From contig NZ_JAJONF010000029.1 of the NCBI RefSeq assembly GCF_021462265.1, positions 56,069 through 120,068 on the forward strand: a stretch of 64,000 nt of DNA, written 5' to 3'. The notes beneath the pieces are model-generated. The model saw only the letters and a program-made list of their open reading frames with translations. It did not search any database and was not told the DNA's origin. Shown piece after piece: positions 8,744 to 17,474 of the stretch (position 1 is its first letter; every line of letters starts with the position of its first letter). The stretch is from Streptomyces shenzhenensis (GTDB lineage Bacteria > Actinomycetota > Actinomycetes > Streptomycetales > Streptomycetaceae). The translations under genes were made by a program, and so were the position numbers.

Positions 8744-10059
8744 GCCGCGCCGGCGCGTCGTTGCCCGGGTCCCCTCCCCCGAAGGGGGCACCGCCGGGCG
8801 GCCGCCGGGCCGTCGTGGTCTGGGGCACAGGCGTCTCGGTCTACTTCGTCGCCGTCATCTTCCGTACCTCCCTCGGAGTCGCGGGCCTGGACGCCGCCGA
8901 CCGCTTCCACGTGGGCGCCTCGGCCCTGTCCACGTTCTCGATCCTCCAGCTGCTGGTCTACGCCGGCATGCAGATACCCGTCGGCCTGCTCGTCGACCGC
9001 CTCGGCACGAAGAAGATGCTGATCATCGGCGCGGTGCTGTTCACCGGGGGTCAGCTGGGCTTCGCCTTCTCCCCGTCGTACGGCACCGCGCTCGCCTCGC
9101 GCGCGCTGCTGGGCTGCGGTGACGCGATGACGTTCATCAGCGTGCTGCGGCTCGGCACCCGCTGGTTCCCGGCCCGGCGCGGCCCGCTCGTCGCCCAGCT
9201 CGCCGGTCTGGCCGGCATGGCGGGCAACCTCGTCTCCACGCTGGTCCTGGCCCGGCTGCTGCACGGCGTCGGCTGGACGCCGGCGTTCGCGGGCAGCGCC
9301 CTGGCCGGTGCGGTCGTCCTGGTCCTGGTGTTCCTGTTCCTGAAGGACCACCCCGAGGGACACGAGCCGGAGCCCTTCCCGCACCACGGGGCGGCGTACG
9401 TGCGCAAGCAGATCGCCGCGTCCTGGCGGGAGCCGGGGACCCGGCTCGGTCTGTGGGTGCACTTCACCACCCAGTTCCCGGCGATGGTGTTCCTGCTGCT
9501 GTGGGGGCTGCCGTTCCTGGTCCAGGCGCAGGGGCTGTCCCGCGCCACGGCCGGTGAGCTGCTCACCCTGGTCGTCCTCTCCAACATGGTGATCGGCCTC
9601 GTCTACGGCCAGATCGTCGCCCGGCACCACGCGGCGCGGCTGCCGCTGGCGCTGGGCACGGTCGCGGCGACGACCGTGGTGTGGGCGGCGACGCTGGTGT
9701 ACCCGGCCGACCACGCGCCGATGTGGCTGCTGGTGGTGTTGTGCGTGGTGCTGGGGGCGTGCGGGCCCGCGTCGATGATCGGCTTCGACTTCGCGCGTCC
9801 CGCCAACCCGCCCGAGCGGCAGGGGACCGCGTCGGGGATCACCAACATGGGTGGGTTCGTGGCCTCGATGACGACGTTGTTCCTGGTGGGCGTGTTGCTG
9901 GATGCCACCGGCGACAACTACGCGGTGGCCTTCTCGTGCGTGTTCGTGCTGCAGGCGCTCGGGGTGAGCCAGATCCTGCGGTTGCGCGGGCGGGCGGTTC
10001 GGCGGGAGCGGGAACGGCTGGTGGCGAGCCGGGTGGAGACGGTGCACGTGCCTGCGTGA
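8740..10059 (+). CDS. major facilitator superfamily transporter
   Basis: This 439-aa protein has about 12 hydrophobic segments and the MFS motif A (GLLVDRLGTKKM) between the second and third helices. A Pro/Gly-rich cytoplasmic N-terminus of about 20 residues precedes the first helix, and a charged tail follows the last. It overlaps the gntR gene by 4 bp and is cotranscribed with it. Direction and substrate of transport are not readable; the overall pattern resembles the nitrate/nitrite or organic-anion porter branch rather than DHA drug pumps. Confidence 0.82.
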   Translation: MSRAGASLPGSPPPKGAPPGGRRAVVVWGTGVSVYFVAVIFRTSLGVAGLDAADRFHVGASALSTFSILQLLVYAGMQIPVGLLVDRLGTKKMLIIGAVLFTGGQLGFAFSPSYGTALASRALLGCGDAMTFISVLRLGTRWFPARRGPLVAQLAGLAGMAGNLVSTLVLARLLHGVGWTPAFAGSALAGAVVLVLVFLFLKDHPEGHEPEPFPHHGAAYVRKQIAASWREPGTRLGLWVHFTTQFPAMVFLLLWGLPFLVQAQGLSRATAGELLTLVVLSNMVIGLVYGQIVARHHAARLPLALGTVAATTVVWAATLVYPADHAPMWLLVVLCVVLGACGPASMIGFDFARPANPPERQGTASGITNMGGFVASMTTLFLVGVLLDATGDNYAVAFSCVFVLQALGVSQILRLRGRAVRRERERLVASRVETVHVPA

Positions 10060-10162
10060 CTCTTTCGCCCACCCGCGCACTGCCCACCCGCGCACCGCCC
10101 GCCTGTGGGGGCGCCCGCCGTCGGCGGCTTTCCGTGCGTGTGATCAGTGACGATCAGTGGGA

Positions 10163-10924
10163 TCAGGCCGTCGGCACGAGGGTCAGGTACGCCATCCCCA
10201 GCACGCCCCGGTACGTCAGCCAGGCCGCGCGGTGGGCGTCGAGGCGTTCGCGGGTCTCCGTCGCCACGGGGTGGCCGGGGTTGGCCGCCAGCCATACCTC
10301 GGTGTCCGCCTGGTACGCCGACTCGAACTCCTCCCACTCGTCCGGGTTCGCCGTCTCGATCCACTCCGGGCGGAAGCCGGCGGCCACCGTCAGGCCGACC
10401 AGGGCGGCCAGGTCGTGGTGGTCGGTGGCCGAGGCGCCCGGCCACATCCCGGCCAGCTCCGCCTCGGTCGGGGCGCGCTGCCAGAAACCCTCGCCGAGCA
10501 GGACGCGCCCGCCGTCGGCCACCAGCCGCCGCAGCTCCCGCAGGGCGGGCACCAGGTCGTCGCTCAGCGCCTGGCTCGCCCCGACGCACAGCACCACGTC
10601 GGCCGGGCCCCGGCCGGTGCCCACCGCCGACTCCTCGGCGAACTCCACCCGGCCGGCCAGTCCCCGCGCCCGCGCGGTTCGCCGCCCCCGCTCCAGGTCC
10701 GCCGCGTTCACGTCCACCCCGACACCCCGTGCCTGCGGTACGGCCGTCAGCAGCCGGAGCATCAACTCGCCCCAGCCGCAGCCGACGTCCAGCACGCTGC
10801 CGGGCCGCGGGCCCGCGAGACGCCGTACCATCGCGGCCGCGCGGGCCTCGGAGAGCGGGCCGTGGAAGGTGAGCCGGGTGAGGCGGGGCGGGAGGTCGTC
10901 CCGCGGTGCGGTGGCTGTGGTCAT
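10163..10924 (-). CDS. class I SAM-dependent methyltransferase
   Basis: This 253-aa protein has the SAM-binding motif I VLDVGCGWGE (about residue 45), an acidic end of strand 2 (GVGVDVN) and a downstream LCVGASQAL motif. No membrane segments or signal peptide are seen. The substrate is unknown. The start codon has no obvious ribosome binding site, but TATCTT ends about 10 nt upstream, so the mRNA may be leaderless. It converges on the MFS gene across 103 bp of repeat-rich, gene-free DNA. Confidence 0.75.
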   Translation of the reverse strand: MTTATAPRDDLPPRLTRLTFHGPLSEARAAAMVRRLAGPRPGSVLDVGCGWGELMLRLLTAVPQARGVGVDVNAADLERGRRTARARGLAGRVEFAEESAVGTGRGPADVVLCVGASQALSDDLVPALRELRRLVADGGRVLLGEGFWQRAPTEAELAGMWPGASATDHHDLAALVGLTVAAGFRPEWIETANPDEWEEFESAYQADTEVWLAANPGHPVATETRERLDAHRAAWLTYRGVLGMAYLTLVPTA

Positions 10925-10998
10925 GCGGGGAAAGATAGGCCGCGACGGCCGCCGCGGGGCACTGAATTAACGGCGCACCCGGCTCCCGCCTCTTTCCC

Positions 10999-11038
10999 GA
11001 TTCTTACGGCGTGACCGCGATTCTTACGGCGTGACCGT
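10999..11038. repeat. 20-bp tandem duplication across a stop codon
   Basis: Two adjacent 20-bp copies (10999-11018 and 11019-11038) differ only in the last base. The right-hand copy contains the stop codon of the mycothiol-dependent isomerase-like gene. Because 20 is not a multiple of 3, the event leaves the protein end intact and adds a non-coding duplicate. Confidence 0.85.
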
Positions 11039-11848
11039 GAAGTTGCGCAGGACCGCCGCCGTCAGCTCCGGGTCGCCCTCCGCCTTCACCCGGTCCGCGA
11101 CCGCGTCCGGGGTGGTGCGGCCGCAGGCCAGGCGGACGTAGGTCTCCCAGTCCAGGATGAAGGTGGCGGCGGGGCCGAGGGCGGGAGCCGTTTCGAGGGT
11201 GCCGCGGCCCTGGATGTCGATGCGGATGGTGCGCAGGAACTCGATGGGGCCGTGCACGTCGAAGACGACCGCCGAACTGCGTGGTGCGTTCGACTTCTCG
11301 GCGACGACGGCGGGCAGCTCGCCGAGCAGCACGTCCCGGGCGATGTGCGCGCCGGGGGAGTCGAGGTTGCCGGGGCGGCCGAGGGCGGCCCGCAGATCCT
11401 GCTCGTGCACCCACACGTTGAACGCGTGGCCGCGCATGGACTCCTCGAGGGTGAGCTCGCTGCCGAGCGGACCGCGCACCTTGGCGCCCGGGTCCCGCGA
11501 CTCGTTCCGCAGCTGGCGGTTGCGGCGGATGATCACGTACTCCAGCTCGGAGGTCATCTCCGGCGCCGTGTGGTGGCGGCGGACGTCGACCTGCATCTCC
11601 ATGTAGCGCTGCTGGTCGTTGGTGACGTGGAAGAGGTCACGCGGCAGGGCGTGGATGGGGCGCGGATCGCCGAGCATCTCGCAGTCCAGGCCGATGACGT
11701 GGGAGACCACATCCCGCACCGACCAGCCCGGGCACGGTGTCCGCCGGTTCCACTCGCCCTCGACGAGCGGCGTCACCAGCTCGGATATCGCTTCGATGGA
11801 GTGGGTCCAGGCGTCGGCGTAGGGCTGGAGGGTGGGATGCAGACTCAC
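11024..11848 (-). CDS. mycothiol-dependent maleylpyruvate isomerase-family protein
   Basis: This 274-aa protein has an N-terminal DinB-like four-helix domain of the MDMPI family. The expected metal-ligand histidines are in VSHVIGLDCEM and HAFNVWVHEQDLR. A C-terminal SCP2-like part is probable. Family members use mycothiol, the actinobacterial thiol, in isomerisation, conjugation or detoxification; the particular reaction here is unknown. GTG 11848 was chosen as start because a GAGGGG lies about 10 bp upstream and the family N-terminus begins there. It is divergent from the nitrilase gene with about 220 bp between. Confidence 0.75.
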   Translation of the reverse strand: MSLHPTLQPYADAWTHSIEAISELVTPLVEGEWNRRTPCPGWSVRDVVSHVIGLDCEMLGDPRPIHALPRDLFHVTNDQQRYMEMQVDVRRHHTAPEMTSELEYVIIRRNRQLRNESRDPGAKVRGPLGSELTLEESMRGHAFNVWVHEQDLRAALGRPGNLDSPGAHIARDVLLGELPAVVAEKSNAPRSSAVVFDVHGPIEFLRTIRIDIQGRGTLETAPALGPAATFILDWETYVRLACGRTTPDAVADRVKAEGDPELTAAVLRNFTVTP

Positions 11849-12068
11849 GGAACGGGACCCCTCGGCGGTCGGTACTCGGGCAGGTGGTGGCGGCGCTGCC
11901 AGTGGGCGGTGGCTGCTGTCGGCGGGTGTCTTGAGACTCCCCCAGTTCTCGAACTGCGCTCGAACCGGGGGGACCCCCAAGTTACGCTGCTGTGAGGCAC
12001 CCCGGCAGTGCTTTCGTGTGACGATCGTAGGCCCGTGTGAACGGCTCGAATGCCAGGACGGTGGTAGT

Positions 12069-12887
12069 GTGCGCGCCTCGCTCATCCAGATCGATGTAAA
12101 CGAGGGCGAAACGGTCGAATCTCGTCGGCAACGCGTGACCGCCCTGGTGCGCGAGCAGGCGGCTGCCGACCTCGTCGTGCTGCCCGAACTGTGGACGACG
12201 GGCGCGTTCGCCTACGAGCGGTTCGCCACGGAGGCCGAGCCCCTCGAAGGCCCGACGTACGAGGCGATGGCGAAGGCGGCGAGCGACGCGGGGGTCTGGC
12301 TGCACGCCGGCTCCATCCCCGAACGGGCTCCGGCCGACAGCGGCTCCGCCGCGGGGGACGGCCCCCTCTACAACACGGCTCTCGTCTTCTCCCCCTCCGG
12401 TGAGCTGGCCGCGGCCTACCGCAAGATCCACCGCTTCGGCTTCGACAAGGGCGAGGCGGTGCTGATGGGCGCGGGACAGGAACTGGTGACGGTCCGGCTG
12501 CCCGAGACCACGCTTGGCGTGGCCACCTGCTACGACCTCCGTTTCCCCGAACTCTTCCGCGGACTCGTCGACGCCGGCGCGGAGACGCTGCTGGTCTCGG
12601 CGGGCTGGCCCGAACGGCGACGGGCGCACTGGACGCTGCTGGCCCAGGCGCGGGCGGTCGAGAACCAGGCGTTCGTGCTCGCGTGTGGAACGGCCGGGAC
12701 GCACGCCGGAGTTCCGCAGGCGGGTCACTCGATCGTGGTGGATCCGTGGGGCGAGGTGCTGGCCGAGGCGGGCGCCGGCGAGGAGGTCCTCACCGTCGAC
12801 CTGGACCCGGCCAGGGTCGCCGTGACCCGCGAACAGTTCCCGGCCCTCAAGGACCGCCTCCTGGGCCTTGCGCCCCCGCGCCGTTAG
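12069..12887 (+). CDS. carbon-nitrogen hydrolase (nitrilase superfamily)
   Basis: This 272-aa member of the nitrilase superfamily hydrolyses amide C-N bonds. The Glu-Lys-Cys triad is visible: Glu40 in LPELWTTG, Lys119 in YRKIHRF and Cys154 in TCYDLRFPELF. Length and motifs fit the omega-amidase/Nit2 group, which deaminates alpha-ketoglutaramate, or a deaminated-glutathione-amidase-like enzyme. The choice between them is inference. GTG 12069 matches the usual family N-terminus (RASLIQIDV). There is no signal peptide, so it is cytoplasmic. Confidence 0.82.
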   Translation: MRASLIQIDVNEGETVESRRQRVTALVREQAAADLVVLPELWTTGAFAYERFATEAEPLEGPTYEAMAKAASDAGVWLHAGSIPERAPADSGSAAGDGPLYNTALVFSPSGELAAAYRKIHRFGFDKGEAVLMGAGQELVTVRLPETTLGVATCYDLRFPELFRGLVDAGAETLLVSAGWPERRRAHWTLLAQARAVENQAFVLACGTAGTHAGVPQAGHSIVVDPWGEVLAEAGAGEEVLTVDLDPARVAVTREQFPALKDRLLGLAPPRR

Positions 12888-12898
12888 CCGTACGTCCG

Positions 12899-13393
12899 TC
12901 AGTCCCCCTCCCGCTCCTTGCCGGCGAGGTGGATCACGCACACCGCCACCGCGATCAGCAGCGCCGGGTCCGCGTCGTCCCGGACGACGTCGACGCCGTA
13001 GGTCTCCCGCACGTGCAGCCAGCGCCGGGAGACCACGGCCAGCAGCTCACCGTCGTACTCGACGGCGAACTCCCGGTCGAGGATCTTGCCGCTGACGTCG
13101 AGTTCGGTGCCGTCGGCCAGATGGACCCGGTAGTGGTTGCGCAGCAGGGACAGCCGCTTGCGCCTGATGGTCGCCAGGGGCTCGCCCGCGCGTTCGAGCA
13201 CCATGGTGTCGCGCAGGGCGAACATCTTCTGGTGGATGTCGACGAGCACGCGCCCCTGCCGGTCCTTCAGCTCGAACGTGTCGCGCAGCCGCATGGCCTT
13301 GCCGTCGACGAGGAACACCTTGTCGCCGTGCTCGTCCTCGATCCAGTAGTCCTCGCCGAAGCCGAGGAGCCGGTCGCGTACCAGGAATCTCAT
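12899..13393 (-). CDS. LURP-one-related (tubby-like fold) protein
   Basis: This 164-aa protein shows the LURP-one/DUF567 pattern: an N-terminal MRFLVRDRLLGFGEDYWI, repeated short beta strands with DxxG turns (VFLVDGKAM, ELKDRQGRVLVDIHQK), and a final hydrophobic helix (LLIAVAVCVIHLA) resembling the central helix of tubby-like barrels. The function of bacterial members is unknown; the fold is related to phospholipid scramblases. ATG 13393 was preferred over longer frames because the domain begins there. It converges on the nitrilase gene with 11 bp between. Confidence 0.7.
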   Translation of the reverse strand: MRFLVRDRLLGFGEDYWIEDEHGDKVFLVDGKAMRLRDTFELKDRQGRVLVDIHQKMFALRDTMVLERAGEPLATIRRKRLSLLRNHYRVHLADGTELDVSGKILDREFAVEYDGELLAVVSRRWLHVRETYGVDVVRDDADPALLIAVAVCVIHLAGKEREGD

Positions 13394-13588
13394 ACCGCTA
13401 CCGTTCCCCGCCGGGTGCCGGACATCACTGTCCGGCCGGCCGAACCGTCGGGCGGACAGGTGTCTCGCAGGTGAACTTTCCGTACGGGGGCGCGCGCCGC
13501 CCAACCAGGGGCGGGGGTTCCGAGTCGAACGGTGTGCAAGTCCTCACGAACGATCCGCGCGTTCCCGTTCCTCCCGGAGGTACCTCGC

Positions 13589-14434
13589 ATGACACGTATG
13601 TCCCGCGTGCGCACGGCCGTTGCGGCCCTCGCCCTCGGCACGGCCCTGGCCGCGCCCCTCGCCCTGGCCGGCACCGCCGCCGCGGCCACGTCCTCCGCCA
13701 CCGCCTCGGTCAACCAGTACGACTGGCAGCTCACCTACAAGGCAGCCGCCGGTCAGGCCAACAAGGCCACGGTCACCGCGTCCCTCACTGCGGACCGTAC
13801 GGGCATCGCCTATGTGATCGACGACGTCGTCCCGATCACCGCGGGCCACGGCTGCGCTCATCCCGACAGCGCGGACCACACCAAGGTCTCCTGCAGGGTC
13901 GCCCTCGTGGACAGTCAGGACCCGTACGCCGCGCTGATCGTGAGCCTCGGCGACCGCGACGACACGCTCGCCTACAAGAACGCCACGGACCAGATCTATT
14001 TCTACGCGCAGATCTCACTCGGCACGGGCAACGACAAGGCCACCGACTCCGGCCGCCTCGACGGCGCCTACGTCTCGGGCGACGCGGGCAACGACACCGT
14101 CACCGTCGGCGCGGAGGGCCTGGCCTGGGGCGGCGACGGCAACGACACGATCAACGCGAGCGGCGGAGACAACATCGTCCAGGGCGGCAAGGGCGACGAC
14201 AAGCTGCACGGCGGCAACGGCGCCCAGAACCTGTCCGGCGACGCGGGCAACGACACGATCACCGGCGGTACCGGGAACGACACCCTGTACGGCGGCACGG
14301 GCAACGACGTGCTGTACGGCAACAGCGGGAACGACAAGCTGTACGGCAACAGCGGCAACGACAGGCTGTACGGCGGAGCCGGCCGGGACACCCTCTCCGG
14401 CGGCCCCGGCACGGACGTGGTCCGCCAGGACTGA
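13589..14434 (+). CDS. secreted RTX-like calcium-binding protein
   Basis: This 281-aa protein has a signal peptide (about 1-33, ending GTAAAA). A beta-rich region with two Cys follows (HGCAHPD, VSCRV). The C-terminal half, from about residue 165, is a run of GGxGNDxLxG nonapeptides such as GGTGNDTLYG, NSGNDKLYG and GGAGRDTLSG. Such repeats form a calcium-binding parallel beta-roll. There is no sorting signal or lipobox, so it should be secreted by Sec. GGAGG (13576-13580) precedes ATG 13589. No catalytic domain is apparent, so binding or a structural role is possible. Confidence 0.78.
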   Translation: MTRMSRVRTAVAALALGTALAAPLALAGTAAAATSSATASVNQYDWQLTYKAAAGQANKATVTASLTADRTGIAYVIDDVVPITAGHGCAHPDSADHTKVSCRVALVDSQDPYAALIVSLGDRDDTLAYKNATDQIYFYAQISLGTGNDKATDSGRLDGAYVSGDAGNDTVTVGAEGLAWGGDGNDTINASGGDNIVQGGKGDDKLHGGNGAQNLSGDAGNDTITGGTGNDTLYGGTGNDVLYGNSGNDKLYGNSGNDRLYGGAGRDTLSGGPGTDVVRQD

Positions 14435-14450
14435 GACCGCTCGCCGCAGG

Positions 14451-14501
14451 CACCTGTGGACTTGTCCGCCTTGTCGATCTCGTCGATCTTGTCCACAGGT
14501 G
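14451..14501 (+). terminator. hairpin after the RTX-like gene, containing a DnaA-box-like 9-mer
   Basis: Perfect 11-bp arms (14451-14461 and 14491-14501) enclose a 29-nt loop. There is no T-run, which is common for Streptomyces terminators. The right arm carries TTGTCCACA (14489-14497), identical to the Streptomyces DnaA-box consensus; this is probably incidental. Confidence 0.5.
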
Positions 14502-14540
14502 TCTGAACGGCTGTCGGAGACAGGTGGCACCCTTGGAGCC

Positions 14541-16409
14541 ATGACCCACTCCGCACCCCGACGCGCACGTGTCCGTGCCCCCGAGCTGACCGGCAAGGGC
14601 GGCTGGCTGAACACCGGCGACAAGCAGTACACCCTCGCGGACCTGCGCGGGCGCATCGTCGTCCTGGACTTCTGGACGTTCTGCTGCATCAACTGCCTGC
14701 ACGTCCTGGACGAGTTGCGCGAGCTGGAGGAGCAGCACCGGGACACCGTGGTGATCATCGGGGTGCACTCGCCCAAGTTCGTGCACGAGGCCGAGCACCA
14801 GGCGGTCGTCGACGCCGTGGAGCGGTACGGCGTGGAGCACCCGGTGCTGGACGACCCGGAGCTCGCCACCTGGAAGCAGTACGCGGTCCGGGCCTGGCCG
14901 ACGCTGGTCGTCATCGACCCCGAGGGGTACGTCGTCGCCCAGCACGCCGGCGAGGGCCACGCGCACGCGATCGCGCGGCTGGTGGAGGAGCTGGAGGCGG
15001 AGCACGAGGCGAAGGGCACCCTGCGGCGCGGCGACGGTCCGTACGTGCCGCCGGAACCCGAGCCGACCGCGCTGCGCTTCCCCGGCAAGGCGCTGCTGCT
15101 GCCCTCGGGGAACTTCCTGGTCAGTGACACCACCCGGCACCAGCTGGTGGAGCTGGCCGACGACGCGGAGACGGTCGTACGACGGTTCGGCTCCGGCGCG
15201 CGCGGTCTCGTCGACGGCCCGGCGGACACCGCCTCCTTCAACGAGCCGCAGGGTCTCGCGCTCCTCGGCGACGGCTCGGTGGTCGTCGCCGACACCGTCA
15301 ACCACGCCCTGCGCCGCCTCGACCTCGCCACCGGTCGGGTGACCACCCTCGCCGGCACCGGCCGCCAGTGGTGGCAGGGCTCCCCGACCTCCGGTCCGGC
15401 CCGCGAGATCGACCTGTCCTCCCCCTGGGACGTGGCGGTCTTCGGCGGCCGGGTGTGGATCGCCATGGCGGGCGTGCACCAGCTGTGGGCGTACGACCCG
15501 GACGGGGACACCGCCCAGGCTCTCGGCTCCGGGGGAGGAACGGTCGCCGTGGCCGCCGGCACCACCAACGAGGGACTGGTCGACGGGCCGCCGGACGAGG
15601 CCTGGTTCGCGCAGCCGTCCGGCCTCGCGGCCACCGCCGACCGCCTCTGGGTCGCCGACTCCGAGACGAGCGCCCTGCGCTGGGTCGGCCTGGACGGCCA
15701 TGTCCACACGGCCGTGGGCACCGGCCTCTTCGACTTCGGCCACCGGGACGGCGCGGCCGGCCAGGCCCTGCTCCAGCACCCGCTGGGCGTGACGGCCCTG
15801 CCCGACGGCTCGGTCGCGGTGTCCGACACCTACAACCACGCGCTGCGCCGCTACGACCCGGCGACCGGCGAGGTCACCACGCTGGCGACGGATCTGAGAG
15901 AGCCGAGCGACGCGGTCCTGGCAGGCGACGACATCGTGGTGGTCGAGTCGGCCCGCCACCGCCTGACCCGGCTGCGGCTGCCCGAGGAGGCGGTCCGGGT
16001 GGAGTCGGTCGCCCACCGCACCCGGCGCGCGGCGACCGACGTCGCTCCCGGCGGGCTCCGCCTGGACGTGATCTTCCAGGCCCCGGCGGGCCAGAAGCTC
16101 GACACGCGTTACGGCCCGTCGACCCGCCTCCTGGTCTCCTCGACCCCGCCCGAGCTGCTCCTCAAGGGCGAGGGTGCCGACACCGACCTGTCGAGAGACC
16201 TGGAGCTGAACCCGGCGATCGACGAGGGCGTCCTGCACGTCTCGGCGATGGCGGCGTCCTGTGACGACGACGAGGCGAACCAATATCCGGCCTGCCATGT
16301 GCACCAGCAGGACTGGGGGGTGCCGGTGCGGATCACGGAGGGCGGGGCGAGCCGGCTTCCTCTTGTCCTGGCCGGTATGGATCAGGACGCCCAGCAACGG
16401 GACGCCTAG
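14541..16409 (+). CDS. thioredoxin-like/NHL-repeat protein (NHLRC2 type)
   Basis: This 622-aa cytoplasmic protein has an N-terminal thioredoxin-like domain (about 20-165) with the redox motif Cys49-Ile-Asn-Cys52 in FWTFCCINCLH. A six-bladed NHL beta-propeller follows (about 175-470; repeated phrases such as GLVDGPADTASFNEPQGLAL and VVADTVNHALRRLD). A C-terminal beta domain completes it. This is the architecture of the NHLRC2 family, conserved from bacteria to human; its substrate is not established. ATG 14541 was chosen over GTG 14499 because the domain begins nearby, although the GGAG before it is unusually close. Confidence 0.85.
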   Translation: MTHSAPRRARVRAPELTGKGGWLNTGDKQYTLADLRGRIVVLDFWTFCCINCLHVLDELRELEEQHRDTVVIIGVHSPKFVHEAEHQAVVDAVERYGVEHPVLDDPELATWKQYAVRAWPTLVVIDPEGYVVAQHAGEGHAHAIARLVEELEAEHEAKGTLRRGDGPYVPPEPEPTALRFPGKALLLPSGNFLVSDTTRHQLVELADDAETVVRRFGSGARGLVDGPADTASFNEPQGLALLGDGSVVVADTVNHALRRLDLATGRVTTLAGTGRQWWQGSPTSGPAREIDLSSPWDVAVFGGRVWIAMAGVHQLWAYDPDGDTAQALGSGGGTVAVAAGTTNEGLVDGPPDEAWFAQPSGLAATADRLWVADSETSALRWVGLDGHVHTAVGTGLFDFGHRDGAAGQALLQHPLGVTALPDGSVAVSDTYNHALRRYDPATGEVTTLATDLREPSDAVLAGDDIVVVESARHRLTRLRLPEEAVRVESVAHRTRRAATDVAPGGLRLDVIFQAPAGQKLDTRYGPSTRLLVSSTPPELLLKGEGADTDLSRDLELNPAIDEGVLHVSAMAASCDDDEANQYPACHVHQQDWGVPVRITEGGASRLPLVLAGMDQDAQQRDA

Positions 16410-16487
16410 GAACAGAGGGGGGCGACCCGCGGCTGCCGCCGCGCGGGCGCGCCCAGCCCCGCTCACCCGCGGACGAAGTACGGCCGG

Positions 16488-16646
16488 CTACCGCCTGCGG
16501 GGAGCCAGCTTGAACAGCGCCACCCCGGCCGCCACCAGGGTCGTGGCCGCCACCACTATCGCCATGCTGTTGATCCACAGCCCGGTGGCGGCCAGGGTCG
16601 CGCCCCCGGCGCCCGCGGTGCCCGCGCCGATCACTCGTCCGTACAT
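16488..16646 (-). CDS. small membrane protein (52 aa)
   Basis: This gene is short and easily missed. ATG 16646 is preceded by AGAGGAG at good spacing. The 52-residue product starts MYGRVIGAGTAGAGG, has two hydrophobic stretches (about 5-22 and 26-45) and ends KLAPRRR, a positive-inside tail. It follows a truncated glycosyltransferase on the same strand and was probably its operon partner. I do not recognise a family beyond small Streptomyces membrane proteins. Confidence 0.6.
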   Translation of the reverse strand: MYGRVIGAGTAGAGGATLAATGLWINSMAIVVAATTLVAAGVALFKLAPRRR

Positions 16647-16709
16647 CGTGCTTCTCCTCTGAGGGTTGAAGGTGGGGGTCAGGGTCGGTGCGGTTGCCCG
16701 GCGACGGGC

Positions 16710-17474
16710 TCAGGTCGCCACCCACTTCTCCTCGCTGCGGCGTATCAGCCCCCACAGCGAGGAGAAGTAGACGGCGTGCTGGAAGAGGTCGTAGAGCATC
16801 TCCGGGACCATCAGCGCGGCGACCAGGACGGCCTTCGGCCCGGCCCGCCGTACCGAGACGGTCTTCTCGACCATGAAGATCAGGCCGATCGCCGTCCAGA
16901 ACGGCGAGAGGCCGGGCCAGCCGTACAGGGTGGTGTACGTCGCCATGTAGGTCAGGTAGATCAGGAAGGAGAGCGCGCCGAAGCCCATCAGGAACTGCTG
17001 GAGGAAGTAGCGGGCGGTGACCTGGGTCCAGCCGTAGTCGCGGAGGTTCTCCAGGGCGCCGCGCTGCCACCGCAGCCGCTGGTGCCAGAGTTTGGGGAGT
17101 GTCGGCATGACCTCGGTGGTGACCGCGCAGCCCGCCGGGGACATCGCCCGGTAGCCGAGGGTCTTGACCGCCTTGGTCATCTCGTCGTCCTCGGTGAGCG
17201 AGGCGAGGCTGTAGTAGCTGCTCCCGCCGCCGAGCTCGCCGGAACGGCGCGCCGCGCGGACCTCGCGCAGCACGCGGGCGCGGAACATCGTGCCGGTGCC
17301 GGTGAGGACCTGGGCCTTGCCGCCGGTGCGGTCCAGTTCCCAGGCGTAGCGGTGGAACTCCATGCGCTGGAGCAGGCCGAGGAAGCCGCCGCCGTCCTCG
17401 CCGTAGAAGACCCCGCCGACCGCGCCGACCTTGCGGTTGAAGGTGGCGAGCGCGGTCTCGACGAACCAGGGGTT
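16710..17474 (-). pseudogene. N-terminally truncated family-2 glycosyltransferase
   Basis: The frame encodes the C-terminal half of a processive GT2 enzyme of the cellulose/hyaluronan synthase type. The TED catalytic-base motif (SLTEDDEMTKAVK) and the acceptor motif QRLRWQRG are present, followed by about four membrane helices. Similarity begins at NPWFVETALATFNRKVG near 17474. The N-terminal membrane helices and the UDP-sugar-binding D and DxD regions are missing; upstream DNA (17475-18001) does not supply them in any frame. An internal ATG at 17363 gives a 217-aa frame lacking the donor site. It is therefore a broken gene, unless the fragment has been kept for its membrane part. Confidence 0.7.

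Noticed and set aside
14489..14497. Origin of replication signalled by a DnaA box
   Set aside because: A single box inside a terminator stem, with no cluster of boxes and no dnaA or dnaN nearby.
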